Shown here: one piece after another, positions 27,031-37,500 of the stretch
How positions within the stretch are numbered: the first letter of the stretch is position 1
Layout: each line of letters starts with the position of its first letter
From: Bacillus sp. ISL-37
GTDB taxonomy: Bacteria > Bacillota > Bacilli > Bacillales > Cytobacillaceae
Assembly (NCBI RefSeq): GCF_018613315.1
Contig: NZ_JAGGQL010000045.1
Span: 1-64,000 of the forward strand
Reading direction: 5' to 3'
Length of the DNA stretch: 64,000 bases
The notes under the pieces: generated by a model
Databases searched by the model: none
The model's input: the letters and a program-made list of their open reading frames with translations, nothing else
What the model was told of the DNA's origin: nothing
Translations under genes and position numbers: made by a program

Positions 27031-27738
27031 TTATTCCTTTAAGGCCTTGTATAGGAAGACCGGCAAAATGATCTGACGCTTCCAACGCTTTGGCTCTTTC
27101 ATTAATCGATACAGCCACTCAAGACCAATAGTTTGAAAGAAGGCAGGTGCCCTTTTTACCCGGCCAGAGATGACATCGAAGGATCCGCCAACACCCTGGA
27201 ACACCTTGGCTGAAAGATGATTCATATTATTGACTATCCAATATTCCTGAGTTGGGCTGCCAAGAGCGACAAAGACAATATCGGGAGAGGCCTCATTAAT
27301 TGTCTTTGTTATCAATTCCTGATCTTTAACATAACCGTCCATAACACCGGTAATGACAATTTCAGGATATAATTCTTCCAATCCAGCCTTTGCCTGCTCG
27401 GCAACACCCGGCTTCCCGCCATAAAGAAATACTCTTTTATTTCTATCCGCAGCAGCCTGGCATAGCGTCATCATCATATCGATTCCAGTCACTCTTCTTC
27501 TTAATTTCCCGCCTTTTAAGATAGAAGCAATAATCAATCCTACCCCATCAGGGATTTGATAGTCCGCTGTATTCAGTAGTTTTAATAGCGCAAGGTCTTT
27601 CTGCGCCTTCATAATTTTTTCGGGATTAATCGCTACTATAAAAGATTTCTTCCCCTCATCCATCCTATTGAAAAGCTGGTCGATCAGCTGCCTATAGGTG
27701 AAAGTACTAACAGGTACTCCTAATAACATTTCTTTCAT
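27031..27738 (-). CDS. WecG/TagA/CpsF-family (GT26) glycosyltransferase
   Basis: A peripheral membrane glycosyltransferase of 235 aa. TagA and WecG members add ManNAc or ManNAcA to GlcNAc-PP-undecaprenol, the first committed step of linkage-unit or ECA-type glycans. Seen: INPEKIMKAQKD, the catalytic-Asp motif YQIPDGVGLI near residue 65, RVTGIDMM, VFLYGGKPGVAEQA and the family motif VALGSPTQEYWI. It lies 11 bases after a UDP-ManNAc dehydrogenase gene, which argues for a ManNAcA donor, although TagA itself uses ManNAc. ATG at 27738 has AGGTGG upstream. Confidence 0.9.
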   Translation of the reverse strand: MKEMLLGVPVSTFTYRQLIDQLFNRMDEGKKSFIVAINPEKIMKAQKDLALLKLLNTADYQIPDGVGLIIASILKGGKLRRRVTGIDMMMTLCQAAADRNKRVFLYGGKPGVAEQAKAGLEELYPEIVITGVMDGYVKDQELITKTINEASPDIVFVALGSPTQEYWIVNNMNHLSAKVFQGVGGSFDVISGRVKRAPAFFQTIGLEWLYRLMKEPKRWKRQIILPVFLYKALKE

Positions 27739-27749
27739 ACTAAAGCCAC

Positions 27750-29045
27750 CTATTCTTTAGGGATTCCCCCTTCGGTTTTTGAATCCCCTAATACCCTGAC
27801 ATCGAACCCTGCACGTCTCCAAACCCCAACTTCAAGGCACCGCTTTGTATCCAACACGAGTTTCGTACGCATTAAGCCTTCTACTGTTTCAGGAGAAATC
27901 GCTTTAAACTCATCATGGTCTGTCAGTATCAGAATCATGTCTGCCTTGTTTACAGCTTCTTCAAGCGTTGAGGCTTGTCCGTTCATGACAATCCCATGAA
28001 TATGTGGATCGTAAATTGAATAATCAATTCCGTATTCATTAAGATATTCAATTACTTTTAATGACGGACTCTCCCGGATATCATCAATGTTTGCCTTGAA
28101 TGATAACCCAAGGACTGCCACTCTGCCATGATTAATATTATATTCATTAAATACATTATTAACTTTGTCAGCAGTGAATTTTGGCATGGAATCATTTGTT
28201 TGCCTTGATAACTTAACCAGATTGGCAAGCTCCGGCTGGAGTTCAACCAGGAACCACGGGTCCACAGCGATACAATGTCCTCCCACCCCAGGGCCTGGCA
28301 TGTGGATGTTCACACGCGGATGATAATTAGCAAGCTCAATCGCTTCCCAAACATTGACATTGATCCGTTCACTTATTTTTGCAAGCTCATTAGCAAATGC
28401 AATATTAACATCACGATAAGTATTCTCGATAACCTTCACTAATTCCGCAGTAGTAGCATCAGTAACATGAATGTTCCCTTTTACAAAGGTACGGTACAAT
28501 TCAACAGCCAGCTGTGCAGAACGTTCGTTAATTCCTCCGACAATCCTATCATTGTTGACCAGCTCCTCCAGAACCTTGCCTGGAATAACCCTCTCTGGTG
28601 AATGGGCAACAAACACCTCATTTCCAATTTCCAATCCTGTTTCTTCGATTAGAGGCAGCATGATATTCTCTACTGTCTTAGGTGGTACTGTTGATTCGAG
28701 GATCACGAGGTTTCCTTCTCTTATATAGGGAACAATGGAACTAGTCGCTTTTGCAACATAATCCAGATTTGCAGTTTTATCAGCATTGATAGGCGAAGGC
28801 ACCGCTATTATAAAAACGTCTGATTCGACAGGCTCAGTTGAAACAGTCAGACTTTTGCTGTCGATTGCCTTATTCAGTTCTTCCTGAAGACCTTTTTCTT
28901 CTATATGAAGTTTTTTACCGGCGATATCTTTTACTATATCTACATTTATATCCATGCCATGCACGGACATACCATGATTCGCAAACATAACTGCAGTCGG
29001 CAGACCAATATATCCTAGCCCAACGACGCATATTTTCTTTTTCAC
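27750..29045 (-). CDS. wecC: UDP-N-acetyl-D-mannosamine dehydrogenase
   Basis: A cytosolic NAD-dependent enzyme that oxidises UDP-ManNAc to UDP-ManNAcA in two steps. Seen: Rossmann motif VVGLGYIGLPTA, ESTVPP and VAHSPERVIPGKV as in the WecC group, catalytic Cys258 in GGHCIAVDPWF, and the C-terminal UDP-binding domain with LGLSFKANIDDIRESPS. WecC is preferred over UDP-Glc dehydrogenase because of the downstream GT26 gene. The epimerase making UDP-ManNAc is not in the window. First gene of the operon; GTG start at 29045 with AGGGA upstream. Confidence 0.9.
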   Translation of the reverse strand: MKKKICVVGLGYIGLPTAVMFANHGMSVHGMDINVDIVKDIAGKKLHIEEKGLQEELNKAIDSKSLTVSTEPVESDVFIIAVPSPINADKTANLDYVAKATSSIVPYIREGNLVILESTVPPKTVENIMLPLIEETGLEIGNEVFVAHSPERVIPGKVLEELVNNDRIVGGINERSAQLAVELYRTFVKGNIHVTDATTAELVKVIENTYRDVNIAFANELAKISERINVNVWEAIELANYHPRVNIHMPGPGVGGHCIAVDPWFLVELQPELANLVKLSRQTNDSMPKFTADKVNNVFNEYNINHGRVAVLGLSFKANIDDIRESPSLKVIEYLNEYGIDYSIYDPHIHGIVMNGQASTLEEAVNKADMILILTDHDEFKAISPETVEGLMRTKLVLDTKRCLEVGVWRRAGFDVRVLGDSKTEGGIPKE

Positions 29046-29088
29046 GAAACTTCTTCCCTTCGTCTCTTCGATTAAAAGCCTAAATTTT

Positions 29089-29094
29089 ATTATA
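29089..29094 (-). promoter_or_regulatory. -10 box of the wecC operon
   Basis: TATAAT on the minus strand, 44 bases before the GTG. It is embedded in an inverted repeat CTTCGAT...ATCGAAG (29066-29100), which could be an operator. The -35 is weak. Confidence 0.45.
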
Positions 29095-29265
29095 TCGAAG
29101 ATTTACACATGAAAACAGTTTTTTAACTAAAGAGTATCTTGGAATTAATTTGAAAGCTAAGTTTACAAAACTTAACAATGAATAATCGTAAATTTACACC
29201 AAATAAACATGCAATTAATACAAATAAAGTAAGCTTGCATTAAACCTGTGAAGGAGTTGACCGAA

Positions 29266-29370
29266 GTGAAGACTGTCATCCGCTCTACTTGGGTTCTCAC
29301 TGTCCTCTTAGCTCTATTTTTCGCTCTTATCATAATTGTACAGAATTCCATTAAGATGTTTTTATTCTAA
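29266..29370 (+). CDS. Small single-pass membrane protein
   Basis: A 34-aa open frame from GTG at 29266 with AAGGAG nine bases upstream. It reads MKTVIRSTWV followed by a 16-residue hydrophobic helix and a short basic tail, so a small inner-membrane peptide. No function recognised. Support is the clear ribosome binding site and coherent membrane topology only. Confidence 0.5.
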   Translation: MKTVIRSTWVLTVLLALFFALIIIVQNSIKMFLF

Positions 29371-29482
29371 CCGAAAGGTTCAATTAGAATGAAGATTTTA
29401 AAAAAACAGCCAATAAATACCACAATATTCCCCTCTATTTTCAACTCCCATATTATAGTACAATCTGAAATTGTAAGGGAGA

Positions 29483-29659
29483 GTGAAATTCATCAAACAG
29501 TTTGATTCATTTCCAAAAACAATCAAGAAAACCATTCGATATATAAATCAAGATGTGAATAACATAGAGAAACTGGAAGAAATAGAAGTAGTCATACTGG
29601 CTAACATCAAAAAACGCAAGAAGAAGCTAAAGTTAAACCAAGCCGATATAAATAAATAA
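29483..29659 (+). CDS. Small basic helical protein of unknown function
   Basis: A 58-aa open frame from GTG at 29483 with AAGGGAG immediately upstream, ending before a strong hairpin terminator at 29667. The product is rich in Lys, Ile and Asn, with a predicted long helix around NIEKLEEIEVVILANIKKRK. I do not recognise the family. It follows the 34-aa membrane peptide on the same strand in the gap between wecC and the beta-helix protein. Confidence 0.5.
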   Translation: MKFIKQFDSFPKTIKKTIRYINQDVNNIEKLEEIEVVILANIKKRKKKLKLNQADINK

Positions 29660-29666
29660 ATAAATA

Positions 29667-29705
29667 ATCCCGTGAAGAATAAACTCTTTTCACGGGATTT
29701 TTCTA
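29667..29705. terminator. Terminator shared by the 58-aa gene and the beta-helix gene
   Basis: Stem ATCCCGTGAA / TTCACGGGAT with TTTTTCT on the plus side and a TTATTTATTTATTT tract on the minus side. Confidence 0.8.
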
Positions 29706-29721
29706 TGTTTCAATAGAACTA

Positions 29722-32046
29722 TTATTGCAAGGCAGCCTCTTTTAGTCTTTTTATTACATCCTCACTTACCGCACTTGTACCTCCTAACACACTAAAACTT
29801 GACAATTGCTTCTTTACGATAGTGTTGTGAGTTTCATTTGGAAGATTACTTGGAGTTACCAGGAGTAGCGAAGATTTTTCCTTCGCAGCTAAAACTGACC
29901 CTGTTAATGCATCTGCAAAATTCATTCCTGTTGCGATAAAAACCCTACTCGTAGAGTCACCTAAATCTTCCCCAATCGTTGCAGCAGTAGCGTATCGGTT
30001 AACCCCGCTATATCTCTTAGGGGATGGGAGATTTGAAAAGACCTGGTTACTTATTACGCCCTCGCCTCCAACAACAATTGTAGAACTTATTCCTTTAAGG
30101 CTTTCTTTAGTTTCTAATGGAAGCTTGTTTTTATCCGTTAATAAAATAGGGTAGCCATTCCATGCAGCATAAGAGGCAACTGAGAGTGCATCAGGAAAAT
30201 TAAATCCATAGGCTACTATTGCTTTATTTGGATTTCCGCCCAGCTTCTCAGCAATTGCCTGAGCTGTACCAAATCGGTTTTTTCCTAATATACGCTCTAC
30301 CTCTAGCCCCATTCCAGTAATAGCGGATTCTACATTTTGAGAGATAGCGCCTCTGCCTCCAAGAATAATTACTTTTTTTGCACCTAACCTTTTAATTTCT
30401 GCTACTGTTTCAACATTCAATGATGTTGGATAAGTAAGTAGTATAGGCGCATTCAACTTATACGCTAACGGCGCACCAGCTAATGCATCCGGAAACTCAT
30501 CTGACCTAGCAATAATAACCGTCTCCGATGAATCCCAACCTTTTTGACTTATTGCATTTGCAGTCCCAAACCTATTCTTTCCTGATACTCTCTCAACATA
30601 AGCACCAGTAGTTTTCAGCATTTTTGCCGGACCATCTGTTGTCCAATTTCCAGACATGTCACTAGCTTCAATCTTGAAATGATATTCTGTTCCTGGTGTT
30701 AAACCTTCTACCTCATACGTCATTTCATGAAGAGATTGGTTTCCAGGAACTGTTTCAATGAGTTCACCATTTTTATAAATCCTATAGCTTACCACCTGAT
30801 CATTATCATAAGCATTTTTCCATCTTAATAAGATACTTCTCTCACGTGTCTCAGTAAAATCATAGCTATAAATCGTTTTATCTTTCCATAATGGTGGTGT
30901 GGTATCTAAGGTCTTAAATTGTCCTTCGGGTCCATCCGTGGTCCAATTATCATAAGCATCTCCTGCCTCTACCTTAAATAGATAAGATTTAGCCTCATTA
31001 AGATTTCCAACTTTAAAAGAGTTTATATTTTTAGGAACAGTACCTATTAGAACTCCATTTTGAAAGATTCTATAATTAGTAACTTCAATGTTATCTCTTG
31101 CCACTGGCCACTCAAATTCAACGGAAGATGTCGTTACTGAACTTAGTACAAGTTTACTTTCAACTGGCCAATTTGGTACTTCAAAGTCTACCAGTGGTGT
31201 TAACTCATGAGGATTACTAAGAAAAGGCTCGTAGCTGATATAGTCCGGTGAAGCCAAATTATCATTTCTATCATAAATCATGGAATCTATTACATTAATA
31301 TCATCGGTATTCCAATAATTGTTCTGAGCAATCATTTTTGCATTGTTATACCCATTAGGCAATCGCAATGCTATTCTGTCATTTGAAAGGAAGCTGTTAT
31401 ATTCTACAATAGTTTCTGAACCATAACTTTCCCAGTTTTCAATAGCAAATTCATCGTAATAGGAATTCCATTCATAAAACACATTATTTCTTATAAATAC
31501 TTTTTTATTTGGATTAGCTCCTACACTTATCCCGCCTGAATTCTTAAATATGTTCCTCTCGATATAGACATCTTCTACCGGATACCACAGGTACATATAG
31601 CCAGAAACATTTGTTAGTTCGCTGTCTGTCAACTGTATCGAGCCATAGATTGAGCCACCAGTCGGTGGATAGACACTTCCACTATTGAATTTTGAATGTT
31701 TTACATTTATATAAAATGGCTCATCAGGTTCATTGTCTCCAGGCTTTAAATTAATTGTATTGAAAATAATCTTAGACGATGATGATCCTACTGCATAAAG
31801 GTCACCCCAAGTCTGAAGATCATATCCCCCTCCTTCTATGACAACTCCTGGTTCTATAGTAAGAGTACTTCCGTGTGCAATTTGTACGTTTCCGTTCAGT
31901 ATGTAGGGAGAATTAGCTTTTGTCCAAACTGTATCCTCTTTAATAATCCCAGAAACAAAGGTACCTTCATTAGCTTGTGCTGCATTAATATACACAACAT
32001 TCCAAATCAATAATAATATTAGTGAAATTCTGTATAGCTTAGTCAT
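29722..32046 (-). CDS. Beta-helix/Fn3 surface protein with three C-terminal CWB2 repeats
   Basis: A secreted 774-aa protein. Seen: signal peptide ending QANEGTF; an N-terminal region (about 30-290) with repeated short strands such as GNVQIAHGSTLTIEPGVVIEGG and IRNNVFYEWNSY that fits a right-handed parallel beta-helix, as in pectate-lyase-like carbohydrate enzymes; two Fn3 domains at about 300-490, both with YRIxxNGxLI and SYLFKVEAGDAYDNW-type strands; CWB2 repeats from about 490. The start is ATG at 32046, with AAAGGTGG upstream, instead of a GTG 15 bases further out. Enzymatic activity cannot be confirmed from sequence; a polysaccharide-binding or -cleaving role is inference. Confidence 0.85.
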   Translation of the reverse strand: MTKLYRISLILLLIWNVVYINAAQANEGTFVSGIIKEDTVWTKANSPYILNGNVQIAHGSTLTIEPGVVIEGGGYDLQTWGDLYAVGSSSSKIIFNTINLKPGDNEPDEPFYINVKHSKFNSGSVYPPTGGSIYGSIQLTDSELTNVSGYMYLWYPVEDVYIERNIFKNSGGISVGANPNKKVFIRNNVFYEWNSYYDEFAIENWESYGSETIVEYNSFLSNDRIALRLPNGYNNAKMIAQNNYWNTDDINVIDSMIYDRNDNLASPDYISYEPFLSNPHELTPLVDFEVPNWPVESKLVLSSVTTSSVEFEWPVARDNIEVTNYRIFQNGVLIGTVPKNINSFKVGNLNEAKSYLFKVEAGDAYDNWTTDGPEGQFKTLDTTPPLWKDKTIYSYDFTETRERSILLRWKNAYDNDQVVSYRIYKNGELIETVPGNQSLHEMTYEVEGLTPGTEYHFKIEASDMSGNWTTDGPAKMLKTTGAYVERVSGKNRFGTANAISQKGWDSSETVIIARSDEFPDALAGAPLAYKLNAPILLTYPTSLNVETVAEIKRLGAKKVIILGGRGAISQNVESAITGMGLEVERILGKNRFGTAQAIAEKLGGNPNKAIVAYGFNFPDALSVASYAAWNGYPILLTDKNKLPLETKESLKGISSTIVVGGEGVISNQVFSNLPSPKRYSGVNRYATAATIGEDLGDSTSRVFIATGMNFADALTGSVLAAKEKSSLLLVTPSNLPNETHNTIVKKQLSSFSVLGGTSAVSEDVIKRLKEAALQ

Positions 32047-32218
32047 AATACATTTGTCCACCTTTCTTTTATTTTAACAATTATATATATCCATTATATT
32101 ACATTGCTATCTCCCAAGGCGAAGAATGTTTGAACGATTTTCACCAGTTTCTTAACATACTTCTGAGTTAATATCATATAATCATAACAATTACTATTTT
32201 TCCCTTTTTTCTAGTTAA

Positions 32219-32248
32219 TTACATAACTTTGTAATAAGATAGGATAAT
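32219..32248 (+). promoter_or_regulatory. Candidate promoter of the 731-aa subtilase
   Basis: TTACAT (32219-32224), 18 bases, GATAAT (32243-32248), ending 24 bases before the TTG start. Both boxes are imperfect sigma-A matches. It lies in the 226-bp divergent gap with the beta-helix gene. Confidence 0.35.
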
Positions 32249-32272
32249 AGAGAAAAAACTGGGGGTTAAGTT

Positions 32273-34468
32273 TTGAGGAAAAAGTTGCTGCTGCTAACTG
32301 CTGCTTGTATGTGTGTATTCGGTTCCTTTAGTTCACAGTCTTTTGCTGAATCACAATCCACTAAAAAAATCATTGTTAAAAAACAAGAAAATCAATTCTC
32401 AAACAAAAAGAATTCTGAAAAACCAGCTGACACATATACACTTGATGTCCCAACAAGTGAAGTGAAAAATGTGTTAAAAGAACTCAATTCAGACCCAAAT
32501 GTTGAGTATGCTGAAGAGGAAATTATGTATGAATACTTCGGTACTGTGAATGATTCACACTACAATTTCTACCAGTTTAAAGACTTTTCCTTAATTGGAG
32601 CTCCTGATGCTTGGGATCTATTTTCACCGAAGAAGGGTCCGATAGTTGCCGTTTTGGACTCTGGGATCGACAGTTCCAGTGCGGATCTTAAAAATATGAT
32701 CTATAAGCCTTTCAATACGATGGATAACACGACGAATGTCAATGATGAACTAGGGCATGGAACTCATGTTGCCGGGATTGTTGGCGCACAGACAAACAAC
32801 AGCACTGGAATTGCTTCCCTATCAAAAGGTGCTAAAATTATGCCTGTTAAGGTAGGCAGCAAAAACGGCATTAGCAGCATCGATATTGCAGAAGGAATTT
32901 ATTATGCAGTGAATCAGGGCGCCAATATCATCAACTTAAGCATCGGCGGCCGTTATAGTGTATATGTGGAGGATGCAGTTGATTACGCTTATGAAAAGGG
33001 TGTATTGGTAATTGCTGCTGCCGGGAACAGCAGTCTGCCGTTCCAACAATACCCTGCCGCCTACAATAGTGTAATAGGAGTAGCTGCAGTGGATGCATAC
33101 ACCGATAGTCTAGCAGATTTCTCCAATTATGGTGACTGGGTCTCCATTGCCGCACCTGGTGTGGATATTTTCAGCACCTATCCTTCTGTACTCGATAAAA
33201 CCAATCCAGCGGGTTATGAATATATGGATGGCACAAGCATGGCTTCTCCTATGGTTGCCTCATTGGCAGCTCTGCTCAAAAATCATGCGCCTGCTTTAAG
33301 CCACAACCAGATTAGGTGGCTCATGGAGGTTTCAAGTGAGGATTATTACGGAGCAGAGTACCATACTAACGGGCGAATCAATGCTGATAACGCATTAACC
33401 TATTACAATGAATATCCTCGTTTGTTCGGGAAAACATCTGTAGATACTTCTAACGAAATTGCCGCTGCAGGCTGGAGTGAACAATTACCTCCATATACTT
33501 ATTTAGAAACATATGAGCCGGAATTAAACGAAGATGCTTTATCCGAGGAAGGTACCTTCGCCATCCTGGCAAGCAGCAAGAGCTTTCCGGACAGTCTGGC
33601 AGCAAACGCGCTGGCATATAAACTTGATGCGCCGATATTGTTGAGCAGTCCTAATCAGCTTAGCACATCAACAGTTGATACTTTGAATCAACTTAATGTA
33701 CAGAATGTATTGGTCCTAGGTGGAAAAGGGGCTATATCTGATTCAGTTATCTCATCTCTAAATAAAAGCGGATTTAATGCCCAGCGTATTAAAGGCACTA
33801 ACCGTTTCTCAACAGCTACAGAGATCAATGATTATATTGCCAAGCAAGGTGGAGAAGTGATTATCGCTAATGGACTTAATTTCCCAGATGCATTATCAGT
33901 TTCAGCCTTTGCAGCAAGCAACCAAATACCGATTGTTTTTGCAGAAAAGGATCGGATTCCACAAGAAACCAGGGACTTTATTGACAAGTATGGATTCTCA
34001 AAGTCAATTATTATTGGAGGTACGGGTGTCATTTCGGACTCAGTGATAAAAAACTTCCCGAATCCAATCAGGCTTTCAGGAAAAAATAGATTCGAAACCA
34101 ATATCAAAGTAATAAATCATTTCAATGCGGACACAACACCTGTAGGACTAATGTTTGCTACCGGTTATAACTTTCCCGATGCATTAGCTGGAGGAGTACT
34201 GGCAGCAAAAAGTAATTATCCACTTGTTCTCACAGATTCTAATGCAATCCCTGCACCAACTCAGGCCTATATCCAGCAACAGGTTAATAACAGCAAGCCA
34301 GAATATCTTGATATGTTGGTTCTTGGGGGGAAAGCCGCAGTCTCTCCAGAAACAGTTTTTAAAATCGATCATATTCTCTTTAGAGATTGGTATAATCAAT
34401 CATATTCTTCAACCAGTTCATTCCAATCCTCTAAACAAGCATTGAACTTACAATTCTCAAAGAAATAG
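32273..34468 (+). CDS. S8 subtilase with three C-terminal CWB2 repeats
   Basis: A compact wall-anchored subtilisin, 731 aa, TTG start with GGGGG upstream. Seen: signal peptide to about 25; short propeptide ending near 95; catalytic Asp129 (VAVLDSGID), His162 (GHGTHVAG) and Ser322 (DGTSMASP); CWB2 repeats from about 415 to 705; a 25-residue Ser/Gln-rich tail. The first CWB2 repeat is the most divergent of the island: it has lost the usual RxSGxxRYETA opening and carries an insertion before the ILASSKSFPDSLA strand. It lacks the long stalks of the other two subtilases, so its active site should lie close to the wall. It converges on the phosphoesterase gene with a shared terminator. Confidence 0.92.
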   Translation: MRKKLLLLTAACMCVFGSFSSQSFAESQSTKKIIVKKQENQFSNKKNSEKPADTYTLDVPTSEVKNVLKELNSDPNVEYAEEEIMYEYFGTVNDSHYNFYQFKDFSLIGAPDAWDLFSPKKGPIVAVLDSGIDSSSADLKNMIYKPFNTMDNTTNVNDELGHGTHVAGIVGAQTNNSTGIASLSKGAKIMPVKVGSKNGISSIDIAEGIYYAVNQGANIINLSIGGRYSVYVEDAVDYAYEKGVLVIAAAGNSSLPFQQYPAAYNSVIGVAAVDAYTDSLADFSNYGDWVSIAAPGVDIFSTYPSVLDKTNPAGYEYMDGTSMASPMVASLAALLKNHAPALSHNQIRWLMEVSSEDYYGAEYHTNGRINADNALTYYNEYPRLFGKTSVDTSNEIAAAGWSEQLPPYTYLETYEPELNEDALSEEGTFAILASSKSFPDSLAANALAYKLDAPILLSSPNQLSTSTVDTLNQLNVQNVLVLGGKGAISDSVISSLNKSGFNAQRIKGTNRFSTATEINDYIAKQGGEVIIANGLNFPDALSVSAFAASNQIPIVFAEKDRIPQETRDFIDKYGFSKSIIIGGTGVISDSVIKNFPNPIRLSGKNRFETNIKVINHFNADTTPVGLMFATGYNFPDALAGGVLAAKSNYPLVLTDSNAIPAPTQAYIQQQVNNSKPEYLDMLVLGGKAAVSPETVFKIDHILFRDWYNQSYSSTSSFQSSKQALNLQFSKK

Positions 34469-34476
34469 GCATAACA

Positions 34477-34510
34477 AAACCCCTAACCAATTTTTGTTAG
34501 GGGTTTGTTT
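34477..34510. terminator. Bidirectional terminator between convergent genes
   Basis: Stem AAACCCCTAAC / GTTAGGGGTTT with T-rich flank (TGTTTTG) on the plus strand and A/T flank on the minus strand; it separates the subtilase and phosphoesterase genes. Confidence 0.85.
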
Positions 34511-34515
34511 TGAAC

Positions 34516-37500
34516 TTATTTATTCAGTCTTGTAATACGTCCTTCGTTCTCAGGGTCAACCGATTCATATTTCTTGATGTAATTTACTAAAGCATCAAGA
34601 TCAACGACATCAACTACTCGGTTTGTTCCTTCTTTTAGAATAGCTAATTCATCCCCGCCATCAGCCATGAAATTGTTAACAGTAACTGAGTACACTTCAG
34701 TATCAACAAGATTAGATCCATCTTCCTTCTTAATGGATACCATGCGCTGACCAACAGGCTTACTTGAATCGAAAGTTACCTTCAAACCAGAAATCTTCAG
34801 GATCCTCTCTTTTGAACCCCACTGCTGTTCAAACAATGTCTTGATCTGTGCACCTGTCAGATCCATTGTCACTAAGTCGTTGCCGAAAGGCTGGACAGTG
34901 AATGCCTCTTTCCAAGTGATTTCTCCTGCATTGATTTCAGCACGGATACCACCTGGATTCATGAACGCGAAATCTGTACCTGTCTGTTCTCTCATTGAGT
35001 CAGCAATTAAATTGCCCATAGGAGATTCACCATCAGCATTCTCATCACGGCTGATACCCTTAGTTGTCTTTCCAATAACCTCATTTAAAATCGGAGCGAC
35101 ATCAGCAACATAAGCATCAACAATCTCCTTGATTTCAGCATCAGGGGTAATTCCATCACGGTCTACATTGACAATTTTCGCTTCTTTCTTAACGATATCC
35201 ATAGTAAATGGATCGATTTCGAAATCCACATCAGAGAATGCTGTTCCAGAGGAATAGGACTGAACTAATAATTTTCCATCAACAACAGCATTGGCATAAG
35301 CATGATTATGGCCGCCAAACATGATGTCTACCTCATCATTAACAGCTGCAGCAATTTCTGCCAATTCAAGTCCAGCTTCTGTTCCGTCTGGTTTAGACGT
35401 TACCGGATTATGAGTAATAACAACAATTGATTTAATCCCCTGCTCAATTAATTCTTCTGCATACTTGTTGATTGCCTCAGTTTCGTCAGTAAATTCAACA
35501 CCCGCTACACCACTAGGAGTAACGATTGAAGGTGTATCAGAGTATGCGATGCCGATAAAACCAACAGGAACGCCTCCAATTTCCTTTACTACATAAGGGT
35601 CTAAAATTGGTTCTTTTGTTGTTTCATCAACAACGTTTGCTGCTACGTAAGGGAAAGCAGCTCCCTCAAATTCACCATACTTCTCGATCGTATTATCATG
35701 GCTTCCACCATTGATCAGGCGAAGCATTTCATCAACACCCTCATCAAATTCATGGTTACCAAGTGTGCCTAGGTCAAAACCAATCTTGTTCAAAACCTCG
35801 ATTGTTGGCTCATCTTGCAGCAACGCAGAAACCGGTGAACTCGCTCCAACAGCATCTCCTGCATGAAGCATTAGAGTGTTCTCAGGGTTTTCGCTTTCGG
35901 CCTTTTTCAGGTATGCAGCTAAATAATCTGCTCCACCAGCGTTGATTTTCGTGTTATACGTATCAAGCTGGCCATGGAAGTCATTAATACCTAGTAGCTG
36001 CCCCTTAATTGGCGATAGTTGAACAGAATACTTGTGGAAGTCTCCTGAACCCTTTCCAACATAGTTTACAACTGCTGACTCTTCAGCATATCCCTTTGCA
36101 CCTTCAGCAGATTCGAATGTAACATTCACATCTCCAGCAACAGGGGCAATTCTCCAGTTATTATCAGCAGACGGATTGATTGTCTTGTTCTTGATGATAT
36201 AGTTCATCACAACTTGACGGTTTTCATCAGCTGAGGTATAGACTACCTTGTCTCCACCTGGATTAGCAATTTTGGATCCAGCGCGGTAGTTATTTGTTGC
36301 AACGATGAATTCTTGATCAGCTGTAACTGGCTGACCATTGAACATCAGGTTCTTGATACGGCTTGCATTTGCATCAAGAGTATTTCCATCAGAATCGTAC
36401 TTTGCTGGTTGAGTAACATCTATTTCATACGTTACACCATCAAGAGTATCGAAGTTATAAGCAGGGAAATCTGGATTGATCAATTCTTGTTCTTCTGTTG
36501 AATCTGGATTAATCTGATTGAAGTTTCCAGTTGTCCACTCTAAATATTCCTTGACTTCCTCACCATTCAGCTTCAAAGCTGTTACAGTGTTTGGATATTT
36601 ATAAAGGTCAGCAACGTTTTTGATTGTAACTGTTCCTGTCGGGATTTCTGTGAAATCAGATGCACCATTACGTCCTGCTTTGAAAGGAGCAGCAGATGAT
36701 AGTACTGGGATTCCTTCATATTCAGTTCCAGTCAATGCATTTTCAACATATTCCTTTTGAGCATTGCTTACGATTTGAACAGATGGGTCATCCTGAACCC
36801 TTGCAAAATAGCTGTGGATTGGAGATGTTGTTTCTCCAACAGGGCTATTGATATATTCGACAGTTTCCTCATGGACGTCCTTAAGGGTCTTAACCATTTC
36901 AGCATCTGGAGTTACTCCGCCAGTTTGGCGAACTTCAGATTGAGAATCCTTGACTTTCCATTTTCCGTCCACTTTTTCAAGTGTCAGGTCAATGACTCCA
37001 AGGTTGCTTCCATCAACGTTAGCCTGAACGGCTGCAACGCCATTGATCGTTCCCTTTTTATTATCTACACCCTCGATATTATTGTAAGATGCATCACTAG
37101 GGAACGACTTGTGAGTGTGGCCAAACAGAATAGCATCGATTCCAGGCACTTCACTTAAAGCGAATACGGTATTTTCTTTATTCGTCTTATCTTTGTCAAA
37201 GCCGGAGTGTGAAAGAGCAACAACGATTTCTGCTCCATCTTCCTTCATCTTAGGAACCCATTTTTCTGCGGATGCAACAACATCTTCAGTGACAACCTTA
37301 CCTTCAAGGTTCACTTTATCCCATGTCATGATTTGTGGTGCAACAAAGCCGATAACCCCAACTTTTACAGTTTGTTCATTACCATTTTCGTCTTTTACTT
37401 TCTTTTCGACAATTTTATACGGCTTAACAAGGTTCTTATCATTTGATGGGTCATTATCATGGTCATCCTTGTAAACGTTAGCAGATACGTAAGGGAATTC

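Noticed and set aside
36757-37474. Two plus-strand frames of 119-133 codons
   Set aside because: Antisense to the phosphoesterase gene; low-complexity Ser/Thr-rich translations typical of shadows.
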